A stretch of 64,000 nucleotides of DNA from Canicola haemoglobinophilus (GTDB lineage Bacteria > Pseudomonadota > Gammaproteobacteria > Enterobacterales > Pasteurellaceae). The notes under the pieces were generated by a model, which saw only the letters and a list, made by a program, of their open reading frames with translations, was not told the origin of the DNA and searched no databases. The DNA is taken from NCBI RefSeq assembly GCF_002015075.1, contig NZ_MUXZ01000004.1, positions 1 through 64,000 on the forward strand, read 5' to 3'. Within the stretch, counting starts at the first letter, position 1; each line of letters starts with the position of its first letter. The translations under genes were made by a program, and so were the position numbers. Positions 20,659 to 31,571 of this stretch are shown in pieces.

Positions 20659-20706
20659 AAAGTGCGGTATTCATCATAAAAGTTTTAAAAAATCACCGCA
20701 CTTTTT
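20659..20706. promoter_or_regulatory. Inverted uptake-sequence pair between parE and parC
   Basis: AAAGTGCGGT and ACCGCACTTTTT face each other across about 26 bases between the parE stop and the parC start. A 10-bp stem with a long loop could attenuate parE-to-parC read-through, but the minus-strand tail (CTTTCTTATC) is a poor U-run. Confidence 0.5.
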
Positions 20707-20721
20707 GCGAAACAGTTTAAA

Positions 20722-22647
<1,926 letters not shown>

Positions 22648-22693
22648 TTAACAAAAAAAGTGCGGTCTTTCATCTTGCTATTTTTTCGTGGGC

Positions 22694-23974
22694 TTATTCT
22701 GTAGCCTTTGCTTTTTCATTCCAAGGGGCAACCCAAAACAAGCAAAGCATACCGGGGATTGCTAGCCAGAAACAGAACCAGAAATAGTCGTAATAACCAA
22801 AATACTTGATTAAAACCCCAGCTTGTGTATTTAAGGTGGCACGAGGTAAGGCGGCAAAGCTGGTAAAGAGCGCTAATTGTGTTGCGGTATAAAGCGGATT
22901 TGTTTCTCTTGCCATAAATGCCACAAAAGCCGAAGTACCTAAACCAATGCCAATATATTCAGCGGCAACCACTAAACTAAGGGAAATCAGTGCAAAATTA
23001 TCTACTTCTTTAAATGGGCCTAATTTGGCTAACCAAGCAAAACCTAAAATAGTTACAATCTGCACAACACCGAAAAGCCATAGCGCACGATTAATGCCAA
23101 TTTTCAGCATAATTATTCCGCCCACAATACTGGCGATGAGCATTGGCCATAAAGATGAATTTTTTACTACAAGACCAATTTGGGTCATGTTGTAGCCCAT
23201 ATCTAAATAAAATGGGGAAATAAGGGCAGTCGCCATGCTATCGCCAATTTTGTATAGAAAAATAAAGGCTAGAATGCCAAGAGCAGAGTAAGTTCCTTTG
23301 CGAGTGAAAAACTCTTTAAAAGGTTCAATGACATTTTCTTTTAAAGTGCGGTGACTTTTGAGTTCAATTTGTGGTTCTTTACTTAGGAATAAGGTCATCA
23401 AAATACCGGGTAGCATGAAAAGTGCGGTAATAATAAAGACGGTTTTCCAAGGTAAATGATCCGCGAGAATTAAAGAAAGTGAACCAGGAATAAGCCCCGC
23501 CACACGATAAGCATTCACATGAATGGAATTGCCTAAGCCTAATTCAAGATCCGACAAAATTTCACGGCGATAAGCATCAAGTACAATATCTTGGCTTGCA
23601 GAAAAGAACGCAACTAATGTGGCAATTCCAGCAATCAGTTGTAAATTAAAAGAGGAATTTGGTTGTAAAAAACCAAAAGATGAGAGTGAAACAATCAGTA
23701 ATATTTGTGAAATAAGCATCCAACCGCGGCGACGTCCTAAAAAGGGCGGTACAAAACGGTCGAGTAATGGCGCCCAAAGAAACTTCCAAGTAAAAGGCAG
23801 TGTCACAGCGGTAAAATAACCGAGAGTTTCTAAATCTACTTGTTCTTTGCGTAACCAAAGTGGTAACAATGAAATGATGATATAAAGAGGTAATCCAGAG
23901 CTAAATCCAGTAAATACACAAATCAGCATATTACGGCTGAACATTTGCTTAAAAATTGAGTTCGATTTTTCCAT
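22694..23974 (-). CDS. ampG: Muropeptide permease AmpG
   Basis: AmpG is a 426-residue major facilitator family inner-membrane transporter with about 12 helices. It imports anhydro-muropeptides released by lytic transglycosylases for cell-wall recycling. The N-terminal family features are FSSGLPLYII and WKFLWAPLLDRFVPPFLGRRRGW; the latter is characteristic of AmpG. The start at 23974 (MEKSNSIFKQ) has a GGAG Shine-Dalgarno. A frame from 24064 adds 30 unneeded residues. The recycling partners NagZ and MltA are also encoded in this window. Confidence 0.93.
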   Translation of the reverse strand: MEKSNSIFKQMFSRNMLICVFTGFSSGLPLYIIISLLPLWLRKEQVDLETLGYFTAVTLPFTWKFLWAPLLDRFVPPFLGRRRGWMLISQILLIVSLSSFGFLQPNSSFNLQLIAGIATLVAFFSASQDIVLDAYRREILSDLELGLGNSIHVNAYRVAGLIPGSLSLILADHLPWKTVFIITALFMLPGILMTLFLSKEPQIELKSHRTLKENVIEPFKEFFTRKGTYSALGILAFIFLYKIGDSMATALISPFYLDMGYNMTQIGLVVKNSSLWPMLIASIVGGIIMLKIGINRALWLFGVVQIVTILGFAWLAKLGPFKEVDNFALISLSLVVAAEYIGIGLGTSAFVAFMARETNPLYTATQLALFTSFAALPRATLNTQAGVLIKYFGYYDYFWFCFWLAIPGMLCLFWVAPWNEKAKATE

Positions 23975-24075
23975 GATTTTTTCTCCATGAATAAAATTTC
24001 TCGCTAGTATAGATGATTTTTCGATTTTCAGTGGCGGATTTTTTATTTTTAAACAAAAAGCCAATAAAATCCTTT

Positions 24076-24091
24076 GCGCAAACGTTTACTA
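24076..24091 (+). promoter_or_regulatory. PurR operator upstream of purine permease
   Basis: GCGCAAACGTTTACTA matches the PurR consensus ANGCAANCGNTTNCNT at every fixed core base; only the outermost A and T differ. It lies 68 bases before the permease start. In E. coli PurR with hypoxanthine or guanine represses purine synthesis and uptake genes, so purine-responsive repression is expected. Confidence 0.75.
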
Positions 24092-24158
24092 TTTAAAACT
24101 TTCAGGTAAAATACGCGCACTTTTTTTCATTCATTTTAACTTACATTTAGGGGACAAT

Positions 24159-25472
24159 ATGTCTTTAGAAAAAACTTTTGAACTGACAAAACGTGGTTCT
24201 AACGTTCGTCAGGAAATTATTGCAGGTTTAACCACCTTTTTAGCAATGGTGTACTCGGTTATTGTTGTACCAAATATGCTAAGTGCGGCGGGTTTTCCAG
24301 CAGAAAGTGTATTTATTGCAACCTGTTTAGTAGCTGGTTTAGGTTCAATTCTCATTGGTTTATGGGCAAATGCGCCAATGGCAATTGGTTGTGCGATTTC
24401 ATTAACTGCATTTACCGCATTTAGTTTAGTGTTAGGGCAAGGCGTCAGTGTTCCTGTAGCATTAGGTGCAGTATTTTTAATGGGGGTTGTCTTTACCTTA
24501 ATTTCTGCAACTGGTATCCGTTCTTGGATTTTACGCAACCTTCCTTCCAGTATTGCACATGGTGCTGGTATCGGTATCGGTTTATTTTTATTACTGATTG
24601 CCGCAAATAATGTGGGTATCGTTGTTGGCAATCAAGCGGGTTTACCAGTAAAACTTGGTGATTTTGCTTCTTTCCCTGTATTGATGTCTTTAGTTGGTTT
24701 AGCTTTTATTATTGGCTTGGAAAAAATGCAAGTAAAAGGCGGTATTTTGTGGGTCATCATCGCAATTACTATCGCTGGACTTATTTTCGATCCGAATGTG
24801 CAGTTTAAAGGCGAAATTTTCCGTTTACCAACTTTTGGTGAGCAATCTTTATTTTTAGAATTAGACATCATGGGTGCATTGCAACCAGCGATTTTACCTG
24901 TGGTTTTTGCTTTAGTTATGACCGCAGTTTTTGATGCAACAGGAACAATTCGTGCTGTGGCTGGTCAAGCTAATTTATTAGACAAAGATGGTCAAATCAT
25001 CAATGGCGGTAAAGCATTAACTGCAGACTCTGTAAGTAGCTTATTATCTGGTGTATTTGGTACCGCACCTGCTGCTGTATATATTGAGTCTGCAGCGGGA
25101 ACTGCTGCTGGCGGTAAAACAGGTATTACTGCTGTTGTGGTCGGTGTTTTATTCCTATTAATGTTGTTCTTCCAACCATTAGCAAGTCTAGTGCCAAACT
25201 ACGCAACAGCACCAGCATTAATGTATGTAGGATTATTAATGTTAAGTAACGTTAGCAAACTTGATTTTGACGATTTTGTTGGCGCAATGAGCGGATTAGT
25301 TTGTGGTGTATTTATTGTATTAACAGCAAATATCGTAACAGGTATTATGCTTGGTTTTGCGAGCTTAGTGATCGGTCGTTTAGTGTGTGGCGATTGGAAA
25401 AAACTTAATGTTGGTACAGTGATTATTGCTGTGGTGCTAGTTGCTTTCTATATTGGCGGCTGGGCGATTTAA
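24159..25472 (+). CDS. ghxP: Guanine/hypoxanthine permease (AzgA-like NCS2)
   Basis: This is a 437-residue proton symporter of the AzgA-like branch of NCS2, with about 13 membrane segments. It is nearly co-linear with E. coli GhxP throughout: [17 protein letters not shown] near the start, [32 protein letters not shown] loop, [21 protein letters not shown], the substrate-site region [15 protein letters not shown], and the identical C-terminus [12 protein letters not shown]. It imports guanine and hypoxanthine for salvage. RBS AGGGGA is present. The PurR operator upstream agrees with a purine substrate; GhxQ-like specificity cannot be separated from GhxP by sequence alone. Confidence 0.9.
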   Translation: MSLEKTFELTKRGSNVRQEIIAGLTTFLAMVYSVIVVPNMLSAAGFPAESVFIATCLVAGLGSILIGLWANAPMAIGCAISLTAFTAFSLVLGQGVSVPVALGAVFLMGVVFTLISATGIRSWILRNLPSSIAHGAGIGIGLFLLLIAANNVGIVVGNQAGLPVKLGDFASFPVLMSLVGLAFIIGLEKMQVKGGILWVIIAITIAGLIFDPNVQFKGEIFRLPTFGEQSLFLELDIMGALQPAILPVVFALVMTAVFDATGTIRAVAGQANLLDKDGQIINGGKALTADSVSSLLSGVFGTAPAAVYIESAAGTAAGGKTGITAVVVGVLFLLMLFFQPLASLVPNYATAPALMYVGLLMLSNVSKLDFDDFVGAMSGLVCGVFIVLTANIVTGIMLGFASLVIGRLVCGDWKKLNVGTVIIAVVLVAFYIGGWAI

Positions 25473-25529
25473 TTACAGAAGTATTTGTGTAGCAGTTGAG
25501 TTGCACAATAGTTAAATAGCAGAGTATTT

Positions 25530-25631
25530 GTAGGGGCGCCACGCTGGCGCCCGTTCGAATATCAGAACAATCGGTTGATTTTACAAAGAATTTTAAAAAT
25601 CTTTATTCGGACGCCAGCGTGGCGTCCCTAC
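25530..25631. repeat. REPIN-like inverted pair of REP palindromes
   Basis: Two copies of the element seen at 135-160 face each other around 45 bases of AT-rich sequence. The left copy has GGGCGCCACGCTGGCGCCC (8-bp stem, 3-base loop); the right reads GGACGCCAGCGTGGCGTCC. Each begins GTAGGG on its outer side, so the whole 102-bp unit has terminal inverted repeats. The left copy shows paired changes (A to G with T to C) that preserve its stem. No transposase (RAYT) is encoded in this window. Confidence 0.75.
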
Positions 25632-25647
25632 TTTTCTTAGGGACAAT

Positions 25648-25685
25648 AAAAAAGCACTTACTATTTTCGTAAGTGCTTTCTTTTT
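25648..25685. terminator. Bidirectional terminator between ghxP and pflA
   Basis: An 11-bp stem AAAGCACTTAC/GTAAGTGCTTT with loop TATTTTC has an A-run before it and CTTTTTT after, so it serves the convergent ghxP and pflA. Confidence 0.88.
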
Positions 25686-25686
25686 A

Positions 25687-26427
25687 TTAATATTTCACTT
25701 TATGCCCGTAGCTTTCAATAATAGATTTGATATGTTCTAGGGATTCTTTGCTTGGGGGATTAACATCTTCTAACTCGTATTTTTCTCCCATTGCTTCCCA
25801 TTTATGCGCACCTAAACGATGGTAGGGGAGAAGTTCAACTTGTTCGATATTCGTCATTCCTTGAATAAATTGGCCTAATAAATTTATATCTTCATCAGCA
25901 TCAGTATGACCCGGCACCACCACATAACGAACCCAAGTTTTTTGATTACGTTTTTGTAAGTATTTAGCAAATTCTAAAGTGCGTTTATTCGGAACGCCGA
26001 TAAGATTTTGATGTACTTTATCATTCAGTTGTTTTAAATCGAGTAATACAAGATCTGTTACATCTAATAATTCATCAATGACATGATCATAATTACGTAC
26101 AAAGCCATTTGTATCTAGGCAAGTATTAATTCCTTCAGCTTTACAGGCTTTAAACCAATCTCGCACAAATTCAGCTTGTAATACAGCTTCACCTCCAGAT
26201 GCAGTCACGCCTCCGCCTGTGGCATTCATAAAATGGCGATAAGTGACTACTTCTTTCATTAAGTCTTCTACTGAAATTTCTTTGCCATCATGTAGGTCCC
26301 AAGTATCTCGGTTGTGGCAATATTTACAACGCATTAAGCAACCTTGTAAGAATAAAATGAAACGAATTCCCGGTCCATCAACAGTTCCACAAGATTCATA
26401 AGAATGATAACGCGCGAGTACAGACAT
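25687..26427 (-). CDS. pflA: Pyruvate formate-lyase activating enzyme
   Basis: PflA is a 246-residue radical SAM enzyme that installs the glycyl radical on PflB under anaerobiosis. The cluster motif CLMRCKYC (CxxxCxxC) is at about residues 30-37, preceded by [19 protein letters not shown]-binding GGG segments ([13 protein letters not shown]) follow. Length equals E. coli PflA (246). It is separated from pflB by the hvf operon, all on the same strand, so it probably has its own promoter. Confidence 0.95.
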   Translation of the reverse strand: MSVLARYHSYESCGTVDGPGIRFILFLQGCLMRCKYCHNRDTWDLHDGKEISVEDLMKEVVTYRHFMNATGGGVTASGGEAVLQAEFVRDWFKACKAEGINTCLDTNGFVRNYDHVIDELLDVTDLVLLDLKQLNDKVHQNLIGVPNKRTLEFAKYLQKRNQKTWVRYVVVPGHTDADEDINLLGQFIQGMTNIEQVELLPYHRLGAHKWEAMGEKYELEDVNPPSKESLEHIKSIIESYGHKVKY

Positions 26428-26577
26428 AATTCCTCTTTCTAAGCTAAAAAATTAAACGGCCGCAATTATATCATGCTCTTTTGATTTGTAACTTATTTAT
26501 TCTTTGTGGAGGGAGAAAAGAGCGGTATAAAAAACACCAATAATTTATTTATTGATGTCTTCTATATTTTCGCTGAT

Positions 26578-27270
26578 TTAGGCTGGAACAATAACGCCCA
26601 ATTCAATCCATTTGTGCCAAATTTGTTGTAAGAATTTTAATGTAGTTTCATCTATAGACAAATCTTTTAAAGACGCTTTCAATTCTTGTAAAGAATAAGA
26701 CCGTTCTTGTAATAGAGTTAATAAAAAATGATCTAATTCTGTGAGCATTTGGTAATACACCTCAAATTGAGCATTACGCCAAATAATTGTTTTGGACGGT
26801 TGTTCGATAATTTGGCTAAATTCAGTTGAGAGAAAGTCAACAGGATACTCTTTTATAAAGCAAACCTCTGAGCATTTCATCGGACGATATTCGGTTATAT
26901 CAAATTGAGCTGGAACCTGAAATGTGGATACTTCCGCTTGAAGTTGATCAAATTCAAATTGCATGAGTGCAAGAATAGCTTTATCGAAAATCTCGTGCTG
27001 CTGGCAAAATTGTAGAAATTCGCCTGCAATATCTTGAAAGTAGGGCGAATGTGCTTTTCCATTTTTAACGAAATCTTCTTTTGCATTGTCCCAATCTTGT
27101 GGGCTTAAATGAGTTGGTGTTTCAGTAAAACATTTTTCAATAAAACCAAAGGTATTATTGCGTATTAAACGAACATAAACATTTAATCGTCTAGCATCAT
27201 AGCCAGCTGGATTTTTCTCACGAATGGCTTGCACGAATTCTTGTTGTGTTTGTGCTAGATTTTTAGCCAT
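26578..27270 (-). CDS. hvfC: DUF2063 MNIO partner protein HvfC
   Basis: This is a 230-residue DUF2063 protein. The N-terminal helical part ([33 protein letters not shown]) is the family's hallmark; a C-terminal alpha/beta domain follows from about residue 130. In H. influenzae and in bufferin systems, DUF2063 proteins bind the DUF692 iron enzyme and the precursor peptide and are needed for modification (published work on hvf and buf operons). It overlaps the end of hvfB by 16 bases, so the two are translated together. It is intact, although the precursor gene upstream is frameshifted. Confidence 0.85.
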   Translation of the reverse strand: MAKNLAQTQQEFVQAIREKNPAGYDARRLNVYVRLIRNNTFGFIEKCFTETPTHLSPQDWDNAKEDFVKNGKAHSPYFQDIAGEFLQFCQQHEIFDKAILALMQFEFDQLQAEVSTFQVPAQFDITEYRPMKCSEVCFIKEYPVDFLSTEFSQIIEQPSKTIIWRNAQFEVYYQMLTELDHFLLTLLQERSYSLQELKASLKDLSIDETTLKFLQQIWHKWIELGVIVPA

Positions 27271-28175
27271 GATAATCCTCTTTTATCTACATATTTTTGT
27301 TGTAAATTGCGAATAATGTCCACTTCTTTACATAGTTCTTCAAAAGGTGGGAAGTTAAAATCCCGTTCAAGTAAAGTGGGTGGGATATGAGGTAAGCGAT
27401 CATAGGTATATTCCAATAAATCCCAAACTGTACCTTTCACTTTTTCACCATGGGTATCTACCAATAACTGAGGTAAATGACGAAAATCCCCTTTAATTTT
27501 ATTAAATGACTCTGATGTTTGTATTTGAGGATCTGCTGCTGAATGTTCCTCATCGTGCCCAGCAATATGAATATAATTCACTCGTTTTAAATCTACATTA
27601 TCAATGAACACATAAGGATCAAGTAATCCATGATTAACGCCATTGACATAAATATTATTTACATCTAAATGGATACCGCAGTTTGCTTCTTGTGCAATGG
27701 CATTAAGGAATTCCACTTCATTCATTGTACTGGTATCAGAATGTAAATAGTAAGAGGTGTTTTCTACTGAAATTTGAATTTCTAAAAAATCCTGAACTTC
27801 ACGAATTCTTGCAGCTGTATGTTTTACTGCCTCATCGGTAAAGGGCATGGGTAAGAGATCATATAAATGCCCTTCACATTCACAATAGCTCAAATGATCG
27901 GAAAAGAAAGGGGTATTATATTGCTTTATCATGGACTTAATACCAGACAGCAATTCTTTATCTAAAGGTGCTTGCCCACCTAGAGAAAGAGATAATCCAT
28001 GGATTAGCATAGGGATTTTTTCTGCGACTTTATCGAATTGATAACGTGCTAAACCGCCCATTTTTAACCAGTTTTCTGGTGCAATTTCCATAAATTGAAT
28101 TCGCTCATTATTGCTTAACTGTAGAAATCCTTCAGCGAGATCTCTCCTGTAACCTAAACCTGCACCTTGTCGCAT
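27255..28175 (-). CDS. hvfB: DUF692 multinuclear iron oxidase HvfB
   Basis: This is a 306-residue TIM-barrel enzyme of the MNIO (DUF692, UPF0276) family. It uses two or three iron atoms to convert precursor cysteines to oxazolone/thioamide pairs that bind copper. Conserved ligand segments are all present: [49 protein letters not shown] and LVDTHGEKV. The [11 protein letters not shown]-terminus is typical. No lesion is visible. A terminator-like hairpin lies between hvfA and this gene and probably lowers enzyme expression relative to precursor. It overlaps hvfC by 16 bases. Confidence 0.9.
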   Translation of the reverse strand: MRQGAGLGYRRDLAEGFLQLSNNERIQFMEIAPENWLKMGGLARYQFDKVAEKIPMLIHGLSLSLGGQAPLDKELLSGIKSMIKQYNTPFFSDHLSYCECEGHLYDLLPMPFTDEAVKHTAARIREVQDFLEIQISVENTSYYLHSDTSTMNEVEFLNAIAQEANCGIHLDVNNIYVNGVNHGLLDPYVFIDNVDLKRVNYIHIAGHDEEHSAADPQIQTSESFNKIKGDFRHLPQLLVDTHGEKVKGTVWDLLEYTYDRLPHIPPTLLERDFNFPPFEELCKEVDIIRNLQQKYVDKRGLSWLKI

Positions 28176-28190
28176 TATATTCCCCTATGT

Positions 28191-28216
28191 AAAAAAGAGG
28201 GTGCGATGCACCCCTT
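28191..28216 (-). terminator. Intra-operon terminator/attenuator between hvfA and hvfB
   Basis: On the minus strand the stem GGGTGC-ATC-GCACCC is followed by TCTTTTTT, 8 bases past the natural hvfA stop and before the hvfB ribosome site (AGGGGAA). Partial termination would give more precursor mRNA than enzyme mRNA, as is common in RiPP operons; that consequence is inference. Confidence 0.7.
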
Positions 28217-28223
28217 AAAAATT

Positions 28224-28531
28224 TTATTTAGAAGCACCGCACTTTCCTTCACCGCATTTACCTTCTGCAGCTTTTGGCTCTGCCATTTTAGGTGCTGTTG
28301 CACCACATTTACCTTCGCCACATTTTCCTTCAGCTGATTTTGCTTCGGTCATTTAGGTGTAGCAGCGCCACATTTGCCTTCGCCACATTTACCTTCAGAA
28401 GATTTTGTGGAAACACATTTTTTTCCATTCATGTCTGCGCAATGATGATGTCCATCTTTGTCCATGTGCGCTTGTGCTGAAACTGCCATAGTTAATGCGC
28501 TTGCTAAAGCTGCTAAAGTTGTTTTTTTCAT
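28224..28531 (-). pseudogene. hvfA: Copper-binding RiPP precursor HvfA, frameshifted
   Basis: The intact gene would encode about 102 residues: a Sec signal (MKKTTLAALASALTMAVSAQA), a His-rich segment (HMDKDGHHHC), then three repeats each carrying EGKCGEGKCG, six EGKCG motifs in all. MNIO enzymes modify the motif cysteines to bind copper. Here the first repeat ends CCTAAATGACC where the parallel position in the second repeat reads CCTAAAATGG, so one A is missing at 28352-28354. The frame stops at TGA (28349-28351) after 60 residues, leaving two motifs. Restoring one A opens the frame to the TAA at 28224. A good ribosome site (AGGAGAAAAAAC) precedes the ATG. It could be a true mutation or a homopolymer read error. 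A truncated product with two motifs could still be made and modified. Confidence 0.85.
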
Positions 28532-28553
28532 GTTTTTTCTCCTATATAAATGA

Positions 28554-29012
28554 TTAAAGTAAATTCAGCCATTTTTTAGCTGGGTATTTTTTCCGTAACA
28601 GAAAATCGAGTGAAATTACCCCCGCACTTTGTAATAGCAAAGGAAGTAAGGTAATTAAATAAATGAGAGGTAATTTGTAACCATTGTTACATACGTTATA
28701 ACCTAGTCCGCTATGTACTGTTGCCCAAGCAACAGCTGTTAAAACCATTAAGCCTAAAGCACTAAAGCGAGTGGCTAGACCTAAAACTAATAGAATTGGA
28801 AAAATTAACTCCGCACCAGTTGCGATAGCCCAATTTAAGTCCGCTGGTAAAATTGAGAAAGGGAATGGGAAGTTGTCTTGTACAGCATGGAACCAATTTT
28901 CACCGTTCCATTTTTCTAATCCTGCTTCAAAAAATTCATAAGCAATAAAACAACGTAAAACGAATAAAGATATTCCCTGTGCGGTTTGTTTAAAAATATG
29001 ACAGTTAGACAT
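28554..29012 (-). CDS. DoxX family membrane protein of the hvf operon
   Basis: This is a 152-residue inner-membrane protein with four predicted helices. The DoxX pattern is clear: LFVLRCFIAYEFFEAGLEKW at the start, the conserved TGAELIFPILLVLGLATRFSALGL, and a closing helix near YLITLLPLLLQSAGVISLD. DoxX proteins often accompany MNIO/DUF692 operons. The suggested role is handling redox or metal stress linked to the modified peptide, but it is not defined. It is the first gene of the operon, 22 bases before hvfA, with RBS TAGGAG. Confidence 0.85.
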   Translation of the reverse strand: MSNCHIFKQTAQGISLFVLRCFIAYEFFEAGLEKWNGENWFHAVQDNFPFPFSILPADLNWAIATGAELIFPILLVLGLATRFSALGLMVLTAVAWATVHSGLGYNVCNNGYKLPLIYLITLLPLLLQSAGVISLDFLLRKKYPAKKWLNLL

Positions 29013-29042
29013 TTTCTACTCCTAAAAATTGCTTTCTAGAAG

Positions 29043-29071
29043 TTAGACGAGTGAGGAATTTAAATCTTACA
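29043..29071 (-). promoter_or_regulatory. ECF-sigma-like promoter of the doxX-hvfABC operon
   Basis: On the minus strand TGTAAG and CGTCTAA are separated by exactly 16 bases and lie about 30 bases before the doxX start. This fits the general ECF sigma pattern (TGTAAC-type -35, CGTC-type -10) and no good sigma-70 -10/-35 pair overlaps it. MNIO operons in other bacteria are ECF-controlled, which supports the call; the responsible sigma factor is not in this window. Confidence 0.55.
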
Positions 29072-29100
29072 AAGAATTTAAGAAAATTTTAAAAAAATGT

Positions 29101-29139
29101 AAAAAATAAAAAAGGTCAGATTTTTTGATCTGACCTTTT
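29101..29139 (-). terminator. Terminator after pflB
   Basis: An 11-bp stem AAAAGGTCAGA/TCTGACCTTTT is followed on the minus strand by TATTTTTT, 20 bases beyond the pflB stop. Confidence 0.9.
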
Positions 29140-29158
29140 GAAGCGTTTACTTTAAAAC

Positions 29159-31483
29159 TTACATTGAAGTTGTGAAAGTACGTGTGATTACGTCTTGTTG
29201 TTGCTCTTTAGTTAAAGAGTTAAAACGTACAGCATAACCAGAAACACGAATAGTTAATTGTGGATATTTCTCTGGGTTTTCTACTGCATCTAATAACATT
29301 TCACGGTTTAGTACGTTCACATTTAAGTGTTGACCGCCTTCAATAGTTGCTTCGTGGTGGAAGTATCCATCCATTAAACCAGCAAGGTTACGTTTTTGTG
29401 ATTCGTAATCTTTACCTAAGGCATTTGGTACGATAGAGAATGTATAAGAAATACCATCTTTAGCGTAAGCAAATGGAAGTTTAGCAACAGAAGTTAATGA
29501 TGCTACCGCACCTTTTTGGTCACGTCCGTGCATTGGGTTTGCACCTGGTCCAAATGGTGCACCTGAACGGCGACCGTCTGGTGTATTACCTGTTTTCTTA
29601 CCATATACTACGTTTGAAGTAATAGTTAAAACAGATTGTGTTGGTGTTGCGTTACGGTAAGTTTTAAGTTTTTGAATTTTTTTCATGAAACGTTCAACTA
29701 AGTCAACCGCAATATCATCTACACGAGAATCATTGTTACCAAATTGTGGATATTCGCCTTCGATTTCAAAGTCGATTGCCATATTTTTAGAAATACCGAT
29801 CACATCGCCAGCTTTGTTTTTCACTTCAATATCGCCACGAATTGGTTTTACTTTAGCGTATTTAATTGCTGAAAGTGAGTCTGCAGCAACAGAAAGACCC
29901 GCGATACCACAAGCCATTGTTCTGAATACATCACGATCATGTAATGCCATCAATGCGGCTTCATAAGCATATTTATCGTGCATGAAGTGAATGATGTTTA
30001 ATGCAGTAACATATTGTTTTGCTAACCAATCCATGAAGCTATCTAAGCGAGTCATTACGTCGTCATAATCTAAGTATTCGCTAGTAATTGGAGCTGTTTT
30101 TGGACCGACTTGATCACCAGATTTCTCATCAATACCGCCGTTGATTGCGTATAGCAATGTTTTCGCTAAGTTTGCACGAGCACCGAAGAATTGCATCATT
30201 TTACCTACGATCATCGGGCTTACACAGCATGCGATTGCATAGTCATCGTTTTGGAAATCTGGACGCATTAAGTCGTCATTTTCGTATTGTACAGATGATG
30301 TATCAATTGATACTTTCGCTGCATAGCGTTTGAAACCATCAGGTAATTTTTCAGACCAAAGGATAGTTAAGTTTGGTTCTGGTGAAGGACCCATGGTGTA
30401 AAGTGTGTGTAAAATACGGAAACTATTTTTAGTTACTAATGTACGACCATCTAAGCCCATACCTGCAAGGGTTTCTGTCGCCCACATTGGGTCGCCTGAG
30501 AATAATTGATCATATTCTGGAGTACGTAAGAAACGAACCATACGTAGTTTCATAACTAAATGGTCAATTAATTCTTGTGCTTCTTGTTCAGTAATTTTGC
30601 CTGCTTTTAAGTCACGTTCAATGAAAATATCTAGGAATGTTGATACACGACCAAAAGACATTGCAGCACCGTTTTGTGATTTAACAGCTGCAAGGTAAGC
30701 AAAGTAAGTCCATTGAACTGCTTCTTGTGCATTTGTCGCTGGACCTGAAATGTCATAGCCGTAAGATGCAGCCATTTCTTTCATTTTGCCTAAAGCGCGG
30801 TGTTGTTCAGCGATTTCTTCGCGTAATTGAATAGTCGCTTGAATATCTTCGCCGCTTTCTAATTTTTCTTGTAATGAAGTAAATTGTTTATATTTATCTT
30901 TCATTAAGAAATCTGCACCATAAAGTGCCATACGGCGATAGTCACCGATAATACGACCACGTCCGTAAGCATCTGGTAAACCAGTGATTACGCCTGATTT
31001 ACGGCAACGTAAAATATCTGGTGTGTAAACATCAAATACACCTTGGTTATGAGTTTTACGGTATTCAGTAAAGATTTTTTCAACTTCAGGGTTGAGTTCA
31101 CGGCGATAAACTTTACATGAACCTCTTACCATGTTGATACCACCAAATGGCATAATTGCACGTTTTAATGGCGCATCTGTTTGTAAACCAACGATTTTTT
31201 CTAAATCTTTATTGATATAACCAGGTTTATGAGAAGTGATAGTTGATGGAATATCTGTATCAATATCATAAGGCTCGTGGGTTTTGTTTTCCACTTTGAT
31301 TTTTTCCATTACATCTGTCCAAAGCTTTGATGTTGCCTCGGTTACTTCCGCTAAGAATGATTCATCACCCTCATACGGAGTGTAGTTTTTTTGGATAAAA
31401 TCACGAACGTTTACTTCAGTTTGCCAGTTACCACCGACAAAACCTTCCCACGCTTTTTGTTGAGTTTCTGTTAATTGAGTCAT
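29159..31483 (-). CDS. pflB: Formate acetyltransferase (pyruvate formate-lyase)
   Basis: PflB is a 774-residue glycyl radical enzyme cleaving pyruvate with CoA to acetyl-CoA and formate in anaerobic cells. The catalytic cysteine pair is in [12 protein letters not shown]; the radical glycine is in [10 protein letters not shown] near the C-terminus. It is slightly longer than E. coli PflB (760). The N-terminus ([29 protein letters not shown], split by usual family residues) is standard. It follows focA by 88 bases in the classical focA-pflB order. Formate made here can feed the formate dehydrogenase encoded at 39.8-44.5 kb. Confidence 0.97.
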   Translation of the reverse strand: MTQLTETQQKAWEGFVGGNWQTEVNVRDFIQKNYTPYEGDESFLAEVTEATSKLWTDVMEKIKVENKTHEPYDIDTDIPSTITSHKPGYINKDLEKIVGLQTDAPLKRAIMPFGGINMVRGSCKVYRRELNPEVEKIFTEYRKTHNQGVFDVYTPDILRCRKSGVITGLPDAYGRGRIIGDYRRMALYGADFLMKDKYKQFTSLQEKLESGEDIQATIQLREEIAEQHRALGKMKEMAASYGYDISGPATNAQEAVQWTYFAYLAAVKSQNGAAMSFGRVSTFLDIFIERDLKAGKITEQEAQELIDHLVMKLRMVRFLRTPEYDQLFSGDPMWATETLAGMGLDGRTLVTKNSFRILHTLYTMGPSPEPNLTILWSEKLPDGFKRYAAKVSIDTSSVQYENDDLMRPDFQNDDYAIACCVSPMIVGKMMQFFGARANLAKTLLYAINGGIDEKSGDQVGPKTAPITSEYLDYDDVMTRLDSFMDWLAKQYVTALNIIHFMHDKYAYEAALMALHDRDVFRTMACGIAGLSVAADSLSAIKYAKVKPIRGDIEVKNKAGDVIGISKNMAIDFEIEGEYPQFGNNDSRVDDIAVDLVERFMKKIQKLKTYRNATPTQSVLTITSNVVYGKKTGNTPDGRRSGAPFGPGANPMHGRDQKGAVASLTSVAKLPFAYAKDGISYTFSIVPNALGKDYESQKRNLAGLMDGYFHHEATIEGGQHLNVNVLNREMLLDAVENPEKYPQLTIRVSGYAVRFNSLTKEQQQDVITRTFTTSM

Positions 31484-31571
31484 TGTTAATAACTTCCTTT
31501 TTAGTAAATAAAACTGTTGAACTTTGTAAAAACAGCCGAAAAACAGACCGCTCTTACACCCAAATCATCTA

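Noticed and set aside
24209..24631. Minus-strand 140-residue open frame inside ghxP
   Set aside because: It is antisense to a well-conserved permease and has a biased Pro/Ala/Ile/Thr composition typical of shadow frames.
28292..28480. Plus-strand 62-residue open frame opposite hvfA
   Set aside because: It mirrors the EGKCG repeats in the antisense frame; no ribosome site and low-complexity content. The minus-strand reading explains the sequence.
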